Of a stretch of 42,522 bases of DNA, positions 1-7,506 are shown piece by piece (the first letter of the stretch is position 1; every line of letters begins with the position of its first letter). The position numbers were made by a program, and so were the translations under genes. The stretch covers positions 1 to 42,522 of the forward strand of contig JBFWMN010000010.1 in assembly GCA_050251555.1 (NCBI GenBank). The letters are read 5' to 3'. Under the pieces are notes generated by a model, which ran no database searches, was not told the origin of the DNA, and was given only the letters and a program-made list of their open reading frames with translations. The DNA comes from UBA2137 sp050251555 (GTDB lineage Bacteria; Pseudomonadota; Alphaproteobacteria; Micavibrionales; Micavibrionaceae).

Positions 1-92
1 TGGACGGAGGCGATTCCGTTTTCCTGCCGCTGCCAGCCGTAATAGTCGGTTCCGTCATACTCTATGGTGAGTTTCCAACGTGTCATACTCAT
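1..92 (-). CDS. truA: tRNA pseudouridine(38-40) synthase TruA, N-terminal fragment
   Basis: This is the first 30 codons of a gene that continues past the left edge of the window. TruA isomerises uridines 38-40 in the anticodon arm of many tRNAs. The visible protein begins MSMTRWKLTIEYDGTDYYGW, which matches the conserved TruA N-terminus (basic residue, then IEYDGT-x-Y-x-GWQRQ). Its ATG overlaps the fmt stop codon as ATGA (positions 89-92), implying translational coupling. A second in-frame ATG lies two codons later at 86. The def-fmt-truA order is a common bacterial arrangement and supports the call. The catalytic aspartate lies outside the window, so activity cannot be judged. Confidence 0.88.
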   Translation of the reverse strand, partial: MSMTRWKLTIEYDGTDYYGWQRQENGIASV

Positions 93-1018
93 GATCCGAC
101 TTTCAGATAGTAGCCGTTCAGAATATCGGCAAAGGACATGGCTTTTTTATTGTCGGGCTGAAGGCTGGTCAGTTGCAATACCGTCCCATTGCCGCATGCT
201 ATGTGGCCTTGCTTATCCAGCAAAGTGCCGCTTGGGGCATTATGTGTGATCGCGCTGATCTGGCTCCCACGAATTTTGAAATTTTGCCCCTGCAGTTCGG
301 CATAAGTGCCGGGCCATGGATTGAGTGCACGAATCTGACGGTCAATGAGGATGGCCTCATCTGACCAGATTATTTGACCATCTTCCTTACGTAAGAGGGG
401 CGCATAAATAGAATGCGCATCATCCTGATCTTCTTTTTTGAGAGTATGACCATTTTGTATCTGTGAGAGAACGTCCATGAGAAGAGGCGCGCCTATAATT
501 GAGAGCTGGTCATGAAGTAGGGCGGTTGTGGTCGTGGAGGTGATCGGACAAGAAGCCTTGGCAATCATCGCACCAGTATCCAGCCCCTTATCCATCTGCA
601 TGATTGTGACGCCTGTCTCGGTATCGCCTTTCCAGATGGCATGTTGAATAGGGGAGGCCCCTCTCCAGCGCGGCAGCAGGGAAGCATGAATATTGAGGCA
701 GCCGTAACGCGGAGCATTTAAGACGGTTTCAGGTAAAATTAAGCCATAGGCGGCAACCACAGCGATATCGGCCTTAAAATTCTCGAAAACTTTGATCGCA
801 TCCGCATCCTTTTTAAAGGAAAGCGGGGTAAAAACAGGAATATGATGCGTGTCGGCAAGGGTATGCACGGGAGAACGCTGTACCTCATGTCCGCGTCCTT
901 TGGGGCGTGGCGGCTGCGAATAGACAGCGATCACCTGATGAGGTGAATCGATCAAGGCCTGTAAAGCCGGAACGGCAAAATCGGGCGTTCCCATGAAAAT
1001 GATGCGAAGTGCGGTCAT
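89..1018 (-). CDS. fmt: Methionyl-tRNA formyltransferase
   Basis: Transfers a formyl group from 10-formyl-tetrahydrofolate to initiator Met-tRNA in the cytoplasm, providing fMet-tRNA for initiation. The 309-residue length is normal. The N-terminal Rossmann-type domain begins with FMGTPDFAVPAL (residues 8-19). The catalytic region NIHASLLPRWRGASPIQ supplies Asn109 and His111, and the later loop with LDTGA supplies Asp147, matching the family's N/H/D triad. The C-terminal domain has the expected WPGTYAEL and ILNGYYLKVG stretches. It lies 27 bases after def, whose product removes the formyl group again, and overlaps truA by four bases. I see nothing abnormal. Confidence 0.97.
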   Translation of the reverse strand: MTALRIIFMGTPDFAVPALQALIDSPHQVIAVYSQPPRPKGRGHEVQRSPVHTLADTHHIPVFTPLSFKKDADAIKVFENFKADIAVVAAYGLILPETVLNAPRYGCLNIHASLLPRWRGASPIQHAIWKGDTETGVTIMQMDKGLDTGAMIAKASCPITSTTTTALLHDQLSIIGAPLLMDVLSQIQNGHTLKKEDQDDAHSIYAPLLRKEDGQIIWSDEAILIDRQIRALNPWPGTYAELQGQNFKIRGSQISAITHNAPSGTLLDKQGHIACGNGTVLQLTSLQPDNKKAMSFADILNGYYLKVGS

Positions 1019-1045
1019 ATAGAGGATTTTTAAGAGGTTTTTCCT

Positions 1046-1570
1046 CTAAAGAACAGCGTTTTTCTGATCTTTCTGGACCTTGCGCAGGATCATATTGCGT
1101 TTCAGCCTTGAGAGATAATCAACGAAAAGCACGCCGTTCAAATGGTCAAGCTCGTGTTGAACACAGTGTGATGCCAGATCTGAAAACTCGCCCTCCTGCT
1201 GTACCCCGTGATAATCGACATATTTAACGCGTACGATTTTCGGGCGTTCTACCTCGGCAAATTGTCCCGGAATGGACAGACATCCTTCCTCCCATACGGA
1301 GGGTTCTTCGGAGCGCCAAATAATCTCAGGGTTCACCATGCAGATCGGAGTACGTTTGGATGTGTCGTCCTCACCGCTGTTTAGATCCATCACAAACACG
1401 CGGTTGAGCATGCCGACCTGATTGGCAGCTAAGCCGATACCGGGCGCGTCATACATCGTTTCCAGCATGTCATCAAGTTGACGCTGCAGGTTGGCATCGA
1501 CCTTTGACACAGGCTGGGCGACTTGTTTTAAAACCGGATCGGGTACAATGATAATCGGTTTGATTGTCAT
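1046..1570 (-). CDS. def: Peptide deformylase
   Basis: Metalloenzyme that removes the N-formyl group from nascent proteins at the ribosome exit. All three family motifs are present in its 174 residues: GIGLAANQVG (44-53), EEGCLSIPG with metal ligand Cys97, and QHELDH with metal ligands His139 and His143 and catalytic Glu140. The start ATG overlaps the rmuC stop codon as ATGA at 1567-1570. Its partner gene fmt follows 27 bases downstream. The full motif set suggests an active enzyme. Confidence 0.97.
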   Translation of the reverse strand: MTIKPIIIVPDPVLKQVAQPVSKVDANLQRQLDDMLETMYDAPGIGLAANQVGMLNRVFVMDLNSGEDDTSKRTPICMVNPEIIWRSEEPSVWEEGCLSIPGQFAEVERPKIVRVKYVDYHGVQQEGEFSDLASHCVQHELDHLNGVLFVDYLSRLKRNMILRKVQKDQKNAVL

Positions 1571-2835
1571 TTTTTGGCACTTCTTTCTTCCGCCTCACTG
1601 TCATCGCTTCTCTGAAATTCAGGGGCGGCAAGTTCACGCGGTGTTGTTTCAACCACTTTTAATTCAGGCATTTTTTCAGTACCTGTCAACTTGTATTCCT
1701 TAAAGCGGCGAGCCTGTGGCAGCACATTGCTTTCCAGTGATCCCACAGCCTTGTTATAGGATGTGATCGCACGGTCCAGCCCTTTACCCATATCTTCCAT
1801 ATGTCCGCCAAAGCTGGAAATACGGTTGTAAAGCTCGTTCCCGAGATCGGAAATTTCGCGGGCACTCTCGGCAAGTTTTTCTTGCGACCAGCCATACATG
1901 ACAGCCTTGCAAAGCGAAATGAGAGTGGTGGGTGAGGCTGGAATAACGCGCTGGTCGACACCCGCCTCAATGAGAGCCGGATCGCGCTCAAGCGCTGCCG
2001 AGAAATAGCTTTCACCAGGGAGAAACATAATCACGAATTCGGGGCTGTCAAAAGCCTGCCAGTAGGATTTGGAGCCCAGACGCTTCATATGATCCTTAAC
2101 GTGGCGCGCATGCGCATCCAGTGCGGCATTACGCTCACTCTCGGAAATACCGTCTTTGAAAGCGTTCAAATACGAATCAATCGGGGCTTTCGCATCGATA
2201 ATGACTTGTTTGCCGCCAGGCAATTCAATCACTGCATCGGGACGTTGCCCTTCACCTGAAACCTGCAACGAGAAATGGACGCCTTCGACCATACCTGCCA
2301 TTTCCAGACAGCGTTTCAATTGCATTTCACCCCATTGACCGCGTGTGGCGGGAGAACGCAAAGCCTGTACCAAATTAGAGGTTTCAGCGCGAAGTTTCGC
2401 TTGATCCGTGTTCATTGTCTCAATCTGCGTGCGCAGCTCCGTATAGGCGGTCAAACGGGCTTTTTCGAGTGTCTGGAGCTTCTCATCCATGCTGTTCAAG
2501 GCCTTATTGACGGGATCCAGCAAATCGGCAATCGCCTTTTGACGCTTTTCCAGATCATACGAGCCGTCGGCTTGGGCCTGTTTCAGCTTCATTTCTGCAA
2601 GCTGCAAAAAGGTTTCGGCGCTTTTTTTCAGGGAATCTTGGGCCAGCGCATCAAAGGTTTGCCCCATTTGTTCAAGGCGGGCAATCTCTTTGGCTTGTGC
2701 AATCTTGTCGCGCCAGAAATAAAAGCTGGCCCCGATCATCCCGAGAAGCAGACCTGCAACGAGACTGAGAGGGTGCAACCCTGTTGTGGCGAAAAATGTA
2801 TCCATGGCGTTCAGTGTCGCATGAAATGCGCTCAA
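1567..2835 (-). CDS. rmuC: DNA recombination protein RmuC family
   Basis: RmuC proteins are membrane-anchored proteins with a nuclease-like fold that limit DNA inversions or recombination at short inverted repeats; their biochemical activity is poorly defined. The 422-residue protein starts with a hydrophobic helix (about residues 22-41, ending SFYFWRDK). A long charged, coiled-coil-like region (about 45-155) follows, and then the conserved core with TRGQWGEMQLKRCLEMAGM, PDAVIELPGGKQVIIDAKAPID and FLPGESYFSAALERDP. The C-terminus is acidic and probably disordered. It overlaps engB upstream and def downstream by four bases each, so it sits inside a translationally coupled chain of housekeeping genes. 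Confidence 0.93.
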   Translation of the reverse strand: MSAFHATLNAMDTFFATTGLHPLSLVAGLLLGMIGASFYFWRDKIAQAKEIARLEQMGQTFDALAQDSLKKSAETFLQLAEMKLKQAQADGSYDLEKRQKAIADLLDPVNKALNSMDEKLQTLEKARLTAYTELRTQIETMNTDQAKLRAETSNLVQALRSPATRGQWGEMQLKRCLEMAGMVEGVHFSLQVSGEGQRPDAVIELPGGKQVIIDAKAPIDSYLNAFKDGISESERNAALDAHARHVKDHMKRLGSKSYWQAFDSPEFVIMFLPGESYFSAALERDPALIEAGVDQRVIPASPTTLISLCKAVMYGWSQEKLAESAREISDLGNELYNRISSFGGHMEDMGKGLDRAITSYNKAVGSLESNVLPQARRFKEYKLTGTEKMPELKVVETTPRELAAPEFQRSDDSEAEERSAKK

Positions 2836-3479
2836 AAATCCAGAACTTGTGTGGTGATCACGGCGCGCAGCTCCTCAATTCCGTAGCCTTTCACGGAACT
2901 GGTGGGCAGGACATTCGGAAATGCGGCTGCATGTTTTTTCAAGGCAGTTTCAGTTTTGGCTGCAATGCTTGCCACTTCGGTTTGCTTATCCTTATCGGCT
3001 TTGGTGAGGATGATGCGGTACATGACCGCTGCCTCATCCAGCATCGCCATCATGTCCGTGTCGGAGGGCTTCAAACCATGACGCGCATCAATCAGTACGA
3101 AAACACAGCGCAAATTCGGGCGACCACGCAGATAGGATTTCATCAGCTTCGTCCAGTCCTTGACGCGGGACTTTGAGACTTTGGCAAAGCCGTACCCCGG
3201 CAGGTCAACAAGACTTAAAACGCCGTTTAAATCAAAGAAGTTGAGTTCTTGCGTACGGCCCGGCGTATTCGATGTGCGTGCCAGTGCTTTGCGCCCGACA
3301 AGCGCATTAATGAGAGAGGATTTACCGACATTGGAGCGCCCGATAAAGGCGATCTCGGGCTTGTCGGCAGGCGGAAGATGGTCGAGTGCCACGACCCCTT
3401 TGACAAAAGTGCAGTCGCCCGCAAAGAACTTGCGGGCGGCTTCGATCTGGGTATCCGTCAGGATGAGCGTGTCGCTCAT
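2832..3479 (-). CDS. engB: Ribosome biogenesis GTPase EngB (YihA/YsxC)
   Basis: Small GTPase needed for assembly of the large ribosomal subunit. The 215-residue protein carries the G1 motif GRSNVGKS (residues 47-54), the EngB-specific switch I stretch TPGRTQ (72-77), the G3 motif DLPGYG (92-97) and the G4 motif TKAD (159-162). A G5-like SSVKGYGIEEL follows near the C-terminus. It overlaps yidC and rmuC by four bases each. Linkage of yidC and engB is widespread in bacteria, and here it is kept without the usual rpmH-rnpA start of that cluster. Confidence 0.96.
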   Translation of the reverse strand: MSDTLILTDTQIEAARKFFAGDCTFVKGVVALDHLPPADKPEIAFIGRSNVGKSSLINALVGRKALARTSNTPGRTQELNFFDLNGVLSLVDLPGYGFAKVSKSRVKDWTKLMKSYLRGRPNLRCVFVLIDARHGLKPSDTDMMAMLDEAAVMYRIILTKADKDKQTEVASIAAKTETALKKHAAAFPNVLPTSSVKGYGIEELRAVITTQVLDF

Positions 3480-5416
3480 TTCTTCTTATCTTTCTTGTCT
3501 GACTTGTCTTTTTTGGCCTTTGCGGTGGGCTCATCGTCACCAAACAGGGCTTCTTCAACATCGTCCTCGATCATTTGCATTTGCGGGTGGATCGCGGGGC
3601 CTTTTTCTACCTGCTCTTCAAGCTTCTTCTCGGCTTTCGAACGAGAGAAGAGGTGAATATCGGCGCCTGTCGAACGCATGATGATATATTGCTGGATGAC
3701 CGAAAACGCGTTCGAGAATGTCCAGTAAATAACCAAACCTGCGGCAAAGCCCGAGAGGATGTAGGTGATGAAGAACGGGAAATATTTCATCATCACTTTT
3801 TGTGTCGGGTCTTGGGGCGGCGGGTTCAAGCGCTGTTGCAAGATCATGAAGAACAGCATCAGGCAGGGCCAGACACCTATCATCAGAGCGGCAGGCGGAT
3901 TCCACGGGATCAATCCGAACAGGTTGAAGATAGTGGTCGGGTCAGGCTCGGAGAGGTCCTTGATCCAGCCGAAGAACGGCGCATGGCGCATCTCGATCGT
4001 GATGTAGATAACCTTGTACATCGCAAAGAAGATCGGGATTTGCAGGAGAAGCGGCAGGCATCCCGCCATCGGGTTGACCTTCTCACGCTCATATAATTTG
4101 ACCATTTCCTTTTGGAGCTGGGCTTTGTCGTCCTTATATTTTTCACGCAAAGTCTGCATCTCCGGCGCAACTTTACGCAGTGAGGCAAAGGAGCGATATG
4201 ACGTCGAGGCCAGCGGGAATACGGCAGCACGAATGAGCAGCGTAAGCAGGATAATCGCGATACCGAAATTGCCTGTCAGGTCAAAGAAAGTGGTGAGCAA
4301 CCAGTAGAAGGGGCGCGTCATGAAATAGAGCACGCCGAAATCCACCGCAAGGTCGAAATGTTTGATGTTAAGCTCATCCTCGTATTTATCGAGAAGATCG
4401 ATTTCTTTGGCCCCTGCAAACAGATGGATCGAGCTTTCACCCGATTGTCCTGCGGCAATTGTCATGCCTTCATCATCGGTGATGTCGGCTTGGTAAAGGG
4501 GGCGGGCCTCCTCGTCCTTTGATTGTGAGGACAGGAAACGGAAAGATTTTGAACCTGTCTGACCGGGCAGAAGAGCCGCCAGCCAGTATTTTTCGCTCAT
4601 GCCGATCCAGCCGGATTCACCGTTTGTGACCTGCTGCGGCTTTTTCTTGAAGCTTTTGTAACCAGGTTCGAGAAGGTCGCCATTCACATAGGCGATCGGG
4701 CCTTCATAGGCGACGGATGATTTCTTACCGTGGCTTTCAGGGACACCGCGACGGGCAATCAGCGCGTATGGATAAAGCGTGATATCGGCGCCAGTCGCGT
4801 TCTCAACCTTATCTGTGATCGTAAAGAGGTAGTTCTTGTCGAGATCGAAGGTGCGTTTGAATGTCAGGCCAGCACCGTTGTTCCATGTCAGTGTGACGGG
4901 ATTGCCGGGGGACAGGCTGTTATTCCCTTCCACTGTCCAGAGCGTATCTTTGCCGGGGACGGCAACTGGGTTTGCGCCCGCTACCCAGCCGGTTTGCGCA
5001 TAGAAAGGATGTGCGGCACCTGCAGGCTGGAGAAGGGTCACCTCTTTTTCTTTTTTCAGTGTCTCAAAGTAATTTTTCAGCGACAGATCATCAATGCGAC
5101 CGCCTGAGAGGCTGATCGTGCCGTCAATCTTCGGAGTATCGAAGGGGACGCGGATACTTTTTTTCAAAACCTCATCCAACGGCAGTTGCGGGTCTGCAAA
5201 AGTCATCGGATCGGTGCTGCGGGCGATACCCTCGGCTTGCTGCTTGGCCACCAGTGTTTTCTGGGCTTGAGCTGCACGCAGCTCTTCCTTTTTCGGGCCC
5301 ATCACAAAATGGTCGAAGCCCGTCCACAAGGCGATAGCGATAATGATGAACAGGACGAGATTTTTGAGATCTTGCGGATGCATCTCGCCTGATTTTCCTT
5401 GGTTTTGTTTGGTCAT
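3476..5416 (-). CDS. yidC: Membrane protein insertase YidC
   Basis: Inner-membrane insertase that integrates membrane proteins alone or with the Sec translocon. The 646-residue protein has an N-terminal membrane anchor (about residues 17-33, NLVLFIIIAIALWTGFDHFV), a large periplasmic P1 domain, and the conserved C-terminal 60KD_IMP region. That region contains LLTLLIRAAVFPLASTSYRS, with the groove arginine, then MAGCLPLLLQIPIFFAMYKV and two further membrane spans. It ends in a long lysine- and acid-rich tail (about 600-646, finishing KKDKSDKKDKKK). Lysine-rich YidC tails are known to contact ribosomes, and such a role here is inference. It lies 24 bases after yidD, as expected for this cluster. 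Confidence 0.97.
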   Translation of the reverse strand: MTKQNQGKSGEMHPQDLKNLVLFIIIAIALWTGFDHFVMGPKKEELRAAQAQKTLVAKQQAEGIARSTDPMTFADPQLPLDEVLKKSIRVPFDTPKIDGTISLSGGRIDDLSLKNYFETLKKEKEVTLLQPAGAAHPFYAQTGWVAGANPVAVPGKDTLWTVEGNNSLSPGNPVTLTWNNGAGLTFKRTFDLDKNYLFTITDKVENATGADITLYPYALIARRGVPESHGKKSSVAYEGPIAYVNGDLLEPGYKSFKKKPQQVTNGESGWIGMSEKYWLAALLPGQTGSKSFRFLSSQSKDEEARPLYQADITDDEGMTIAAGQSGESSIHLFAGAKEIDLLDKYEDELNIKHFDLAVDFGVLYFMTRPFYWLLTTFFDLTGNFGIAIILLTLLIRAAVFPLASTSYRSFASLRKVAPEMQTLREKYKDDKAQLQKEMVKLYEREKVNPMAGCLPLLLQIPIFFAMYKVIYITIEMRHAPFFGWIKDLSEPDPTTIFNLFGLIPWNPPAALMIGVWPCLMLFFMILQQRLNPPPQDPTQKVMMKYFPFFITYILSGFAAGLVIYWTFSNAFSVIQQYIIMRSTGADIHLFSRSKAEKKLEEQVEKGPAIHPQMQMIEDDVEEALFGDDEPTAKAKKDKSDKKDKKK

Positions 5417-5440
5417 GAAAATTGTATCCGGCTCGAAAAT

Positions 5441-5740
5441 TTAGAGCGTTTTGGTTTCTTTGGTTTTAGTGTCTGGATTGTTGCCTTTATAACGGATGGT
5501 TTCACCCCAATCAAACCGTTTTGGCACATTGTCCTCAAACTTGCCTTTATGCCAAGGATGGCACCGTGAGATGCGGCGAAATGTCAGGTAAAACCCCTTC
5601 CAGAACCCGTGTACACGGAAGGCTTCCTCACCGTAAGCCGAGCAGGTCGGCGTAAAACGGCACTGGTTGCCCATAAAAGGTGAGAGGACAAAGCGATAGA
5701 CCTTGATCACGGCAATGGCGGCGCGGGAGGCGATATTCAT
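5441..5740 (-). CDS. yidD: Membrane protein insertion efficiency factor YidD
   Basis: Short membrane-associated protein thought to assist YidC-dependent insertion. The 99 residues contain the family signature with three conserved cysteines: CRFTPTCSAYGEEAF, then a VHGFWKGFYLTFRRISRCHPW segment. An amphipathic N-terminal region (IAVIKVYRFVLSPF) could associate with the membrane. It overlaps the upstream glycosyltransferase by four bases and precedes yidC by 24. In many bacteria yidD follows rnpA; here rnpA and rpmH are absent and a glycosyltransferase takes their place. Confidence 0.95.
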   Translation of the reverse strand: MNIASRAAIAVIKVYRFVLSPFMGNQCRFTPTCSAYGEEAFRVHGFWKGFYLTFRRISRCHPWHKGKFEDNVPKRFDWGETIRYKGNNPDTKTKETKTL

Positions 5741-6798
5741 GACAGCAGCACTCTTTCATAAAAGGTGCGATAAGCTGCAATCGTCACATTTTTGGAAAAC
5801 TCGCCCTTGAAGCGGCGATAGCCGTTCGTGACAAGTTTATCGGCAAGCTTGGGATCACTCAAAAGTTTGCGGATCGCGTTGGTTGTCGCCCCGACATCCT
5901 CAATGGGCACCATCAGCGCATCCTCATGATCTTGCACATATTGGCGCGGCCCGTCGGCGTCGGAAACAATCAGCGGGCGTTTATTGGCCCACGCTTGGAC
6001 GGCGACATTACCGAATGGTTCGAAACGCGAGGGGAAAAGACAAAAATCGGCAGCCTGAAACAGCGCTCCGCGATCCTCGCGCCAGCCCAAAAATTTGATG
6101 CGGTGTGCGATACCAAGCTCCTTGGCAAGCTCTTCCAGTTTTTTACGGTCAGGTCCTTCACCCGCCAGCCAAAGTGTAACGTCAGGCAGCGGGGCAACTG
6201 AGCGGATAGCGATATCCAGAGCCTTCGCCTCATGATAGCGCCCAAGGCATAAGCCGACCTTCATGGCAGGATCCGTGTCCATCTCTTCGCGTGTTAAAGG
6301 TGTTTCAGGAAGGGGATCTTCAGGGGCAAAATTCGGAATAAAGACGGCGTTTTGCGGGCTGACACCTTCGCGGATCACATAGTCGCGTATATCGGGCGTG
6401 TTCCCGATGAAAAAGTCGGCGGCTTTGAAATACTTCATTTTGTAATAGCCACCCAGACGCGCCACGACTTTGTAGGGCTTTTCACCTTTTACGGTGGGGA
6501 GTTTCTGGCAGGCGCGGCCCATCCAGGTTTGGACGATCTGCGGCTTTTCATCTTTAAACAGTTTTTGCAATTTCCACGGTGTCACGACATCGAACGGCCC
6601 GCCGAACGAGTACGTATGAACGGGAAGGCCTGCTTTTTTTAAACGGGCCACCTGTTCAGGGTGATCACGCATCGCTACGATTTGGGGAAAGCCTGCTTCA
6701 TGGAGGGCGATGACTGTATCACAAAAGGCGGTTTCCGCCCCGCCATAGCGCGCCCCGGCCATGACTTGTGCGATTTTGGGAAGTGCGCTTTCGCTCAC
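5737..6798 (-). CDS. GT4-type glycosyltransferase
   Basis: A 353-residue GT-B fold glycosyltransferase, probably transferring a sugar in envelope polysaccharide or LPS synthesis; donor and acceptor cannot be read from sequence. The N-terminal half starts PKIAQVMAGARYGGAETAF, a typical acceptor-domain loop. The donor domain contains GLCLGRYHEAKALDIAI, LWLAGEGPDRKKLEELA and the terminal motif FPSRFEPFGNVAVQAW. In that motif the usual second glutamate of the EX7E pair is glutamine (E...Q), which is seen in some GT4 members. Four-base overlaps tie it to the upstream envelope protein gene and to yidD. A role in LPS core synthesis is inference only. Confidence 0.85.
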   Translation of the reverse strand: MSESALPKIAQVMAGARYGGAETAFCDTVIALHEAGFPQIVAMRDHPEQVARLKKAGLPVHTYSFGGPFDVVTPWKLQKLFKDEKPQIVQTWMGRACQKLPTVKGEKPYKVVARLGGYYKMKYFKAADFFIGNTPDIRDYVIREGVSPQNAVFIPNFAPEDPLPETPLTREEMDTDPAMKVGLCLGRYHEAKALDIAIRSVAPLPDVTLWLAGEGPDRKKLEELAKELGIAHRIKFLGWREDRGALFQAADFCLFPSRFEPFGNVAVQAWANKRPLIVSDADGPRQYVQDHEDALMVPIEDVGATTNAIRKLLSDPKLADKLVTNGYRRFKGEFSKNVTIAAYRTFYERVLLS

Positions 6799-7463
6799 TT
6801 TTTCTCTCCCTTTGTCACGGGGCGTAAATTCTTATCCAGCCCGAAGCTTTCATTAAGATATTGGGCAAGTTTGTCGGATTTGTCGCTTTTCAATGTCTTG
6901 AGCAGCTTTTCACAGTCATCTTTTCTGGAGACGGGAATGAAATCAACCTCGTCCTTTTTGGCAACGGCGGCACGGTTGGTGAGGGTGATATAATTGCGCA
7001 TGTCGTTGCGTGAAGCGATGCTCTGGTGACGGATCATTTTTTCAAGTCGGGCTTCGGCGCCTTCCATCGGTGTCACCAGCTTTGCGTCAAAAGCCTTGGA
7101 GGCTTTGTTCATCTCATCTGCCATGTCGGGATTGGCTTTGGCGCAGGATTTCACGCCGTTATGAAGTGTGCCCTGCACCTCTTCGATCGAATGGATAATG
7201 CCGTTTGTCGCTATGATATATTCGAATTGTTTACGCTGGTTATCCGACATGCCGTCCAGCATATCATTGGTTTTGTCCTGCCAGATCGTAATGAGCTCGG
7301 CACCCTTATCTTTTTCTTTTTCTTTTTTCTGAGGTGATGCGGCCTTCGTGGAGTTTTCCGCTTTTTTCTCCTCAGCGGCAAAGGCATACGCAGATGGCAA
7401 AAAGACTGCTGTGCTAAGGCTCAGCAGTCCGATGCTTAAAAGTAGTTTTGGAGAGTATGACAT
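6795..7463 (-). CDS. Exported protein of unknown function
   Basis: I do not recognise a family. The 222-residue product has a clear Sec signal peptide (SPKLLLSIGLLSLSTAVFLPSAYAFA, cleavage plausible near residue 29). A Lys/Glu-rich linker (about 30-54) follows, then a mostly helical domain with two cysteines (SCAKANP and DDCEKLL) that could form a disulfide in the periplasm. A strong ribosome binding site, AGGAGG, lies nine bases before the ATG. The gene starts 43 bases after rne and overlaps the glycosyltransferase by four bases, so it may be co-transcribed with both. A periplasmic or envelope role is likely from the signal peptide. Confidence 0.8.
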   Translation of the reverse strand: MSYSPKLLLSIGLLSLSTAVFLPSAYAFAAEEKKAENSTKAASPQKKEKEKDKGAELITIWQDKTNDMLDGMSDNQRKQFEYIIATNGIIHSIEEVQGTLHNGVKSCAKANPDMADEMNKASKAFDAKLVTPMEGAEARLEKMIRHQSIASRNDMRNYITLTNRAAVAKKDEVDFIPVSRKDDCEKLLKTLKSDKSDKLAQYLNESFGLDKNLRPVTKGEKK

Positions 7464-7506
7464 GTCAAAAGACCTCCTGAGTGGGGGAACGGAAGAGGGT
7501 TAAAAC

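Noticed and set aside
1571..1585. TGGCAC start of a possible sigma-54 promoter
   Set aside because: The required TTGC at the -12 position is absent, and the site lies inside the rmuC coding end.
2275..2886. 203-codon open frame on the plus strand
   Set aside because: Antisense to rmuC; composition typical of a shadow frame and no ribosome binding site.
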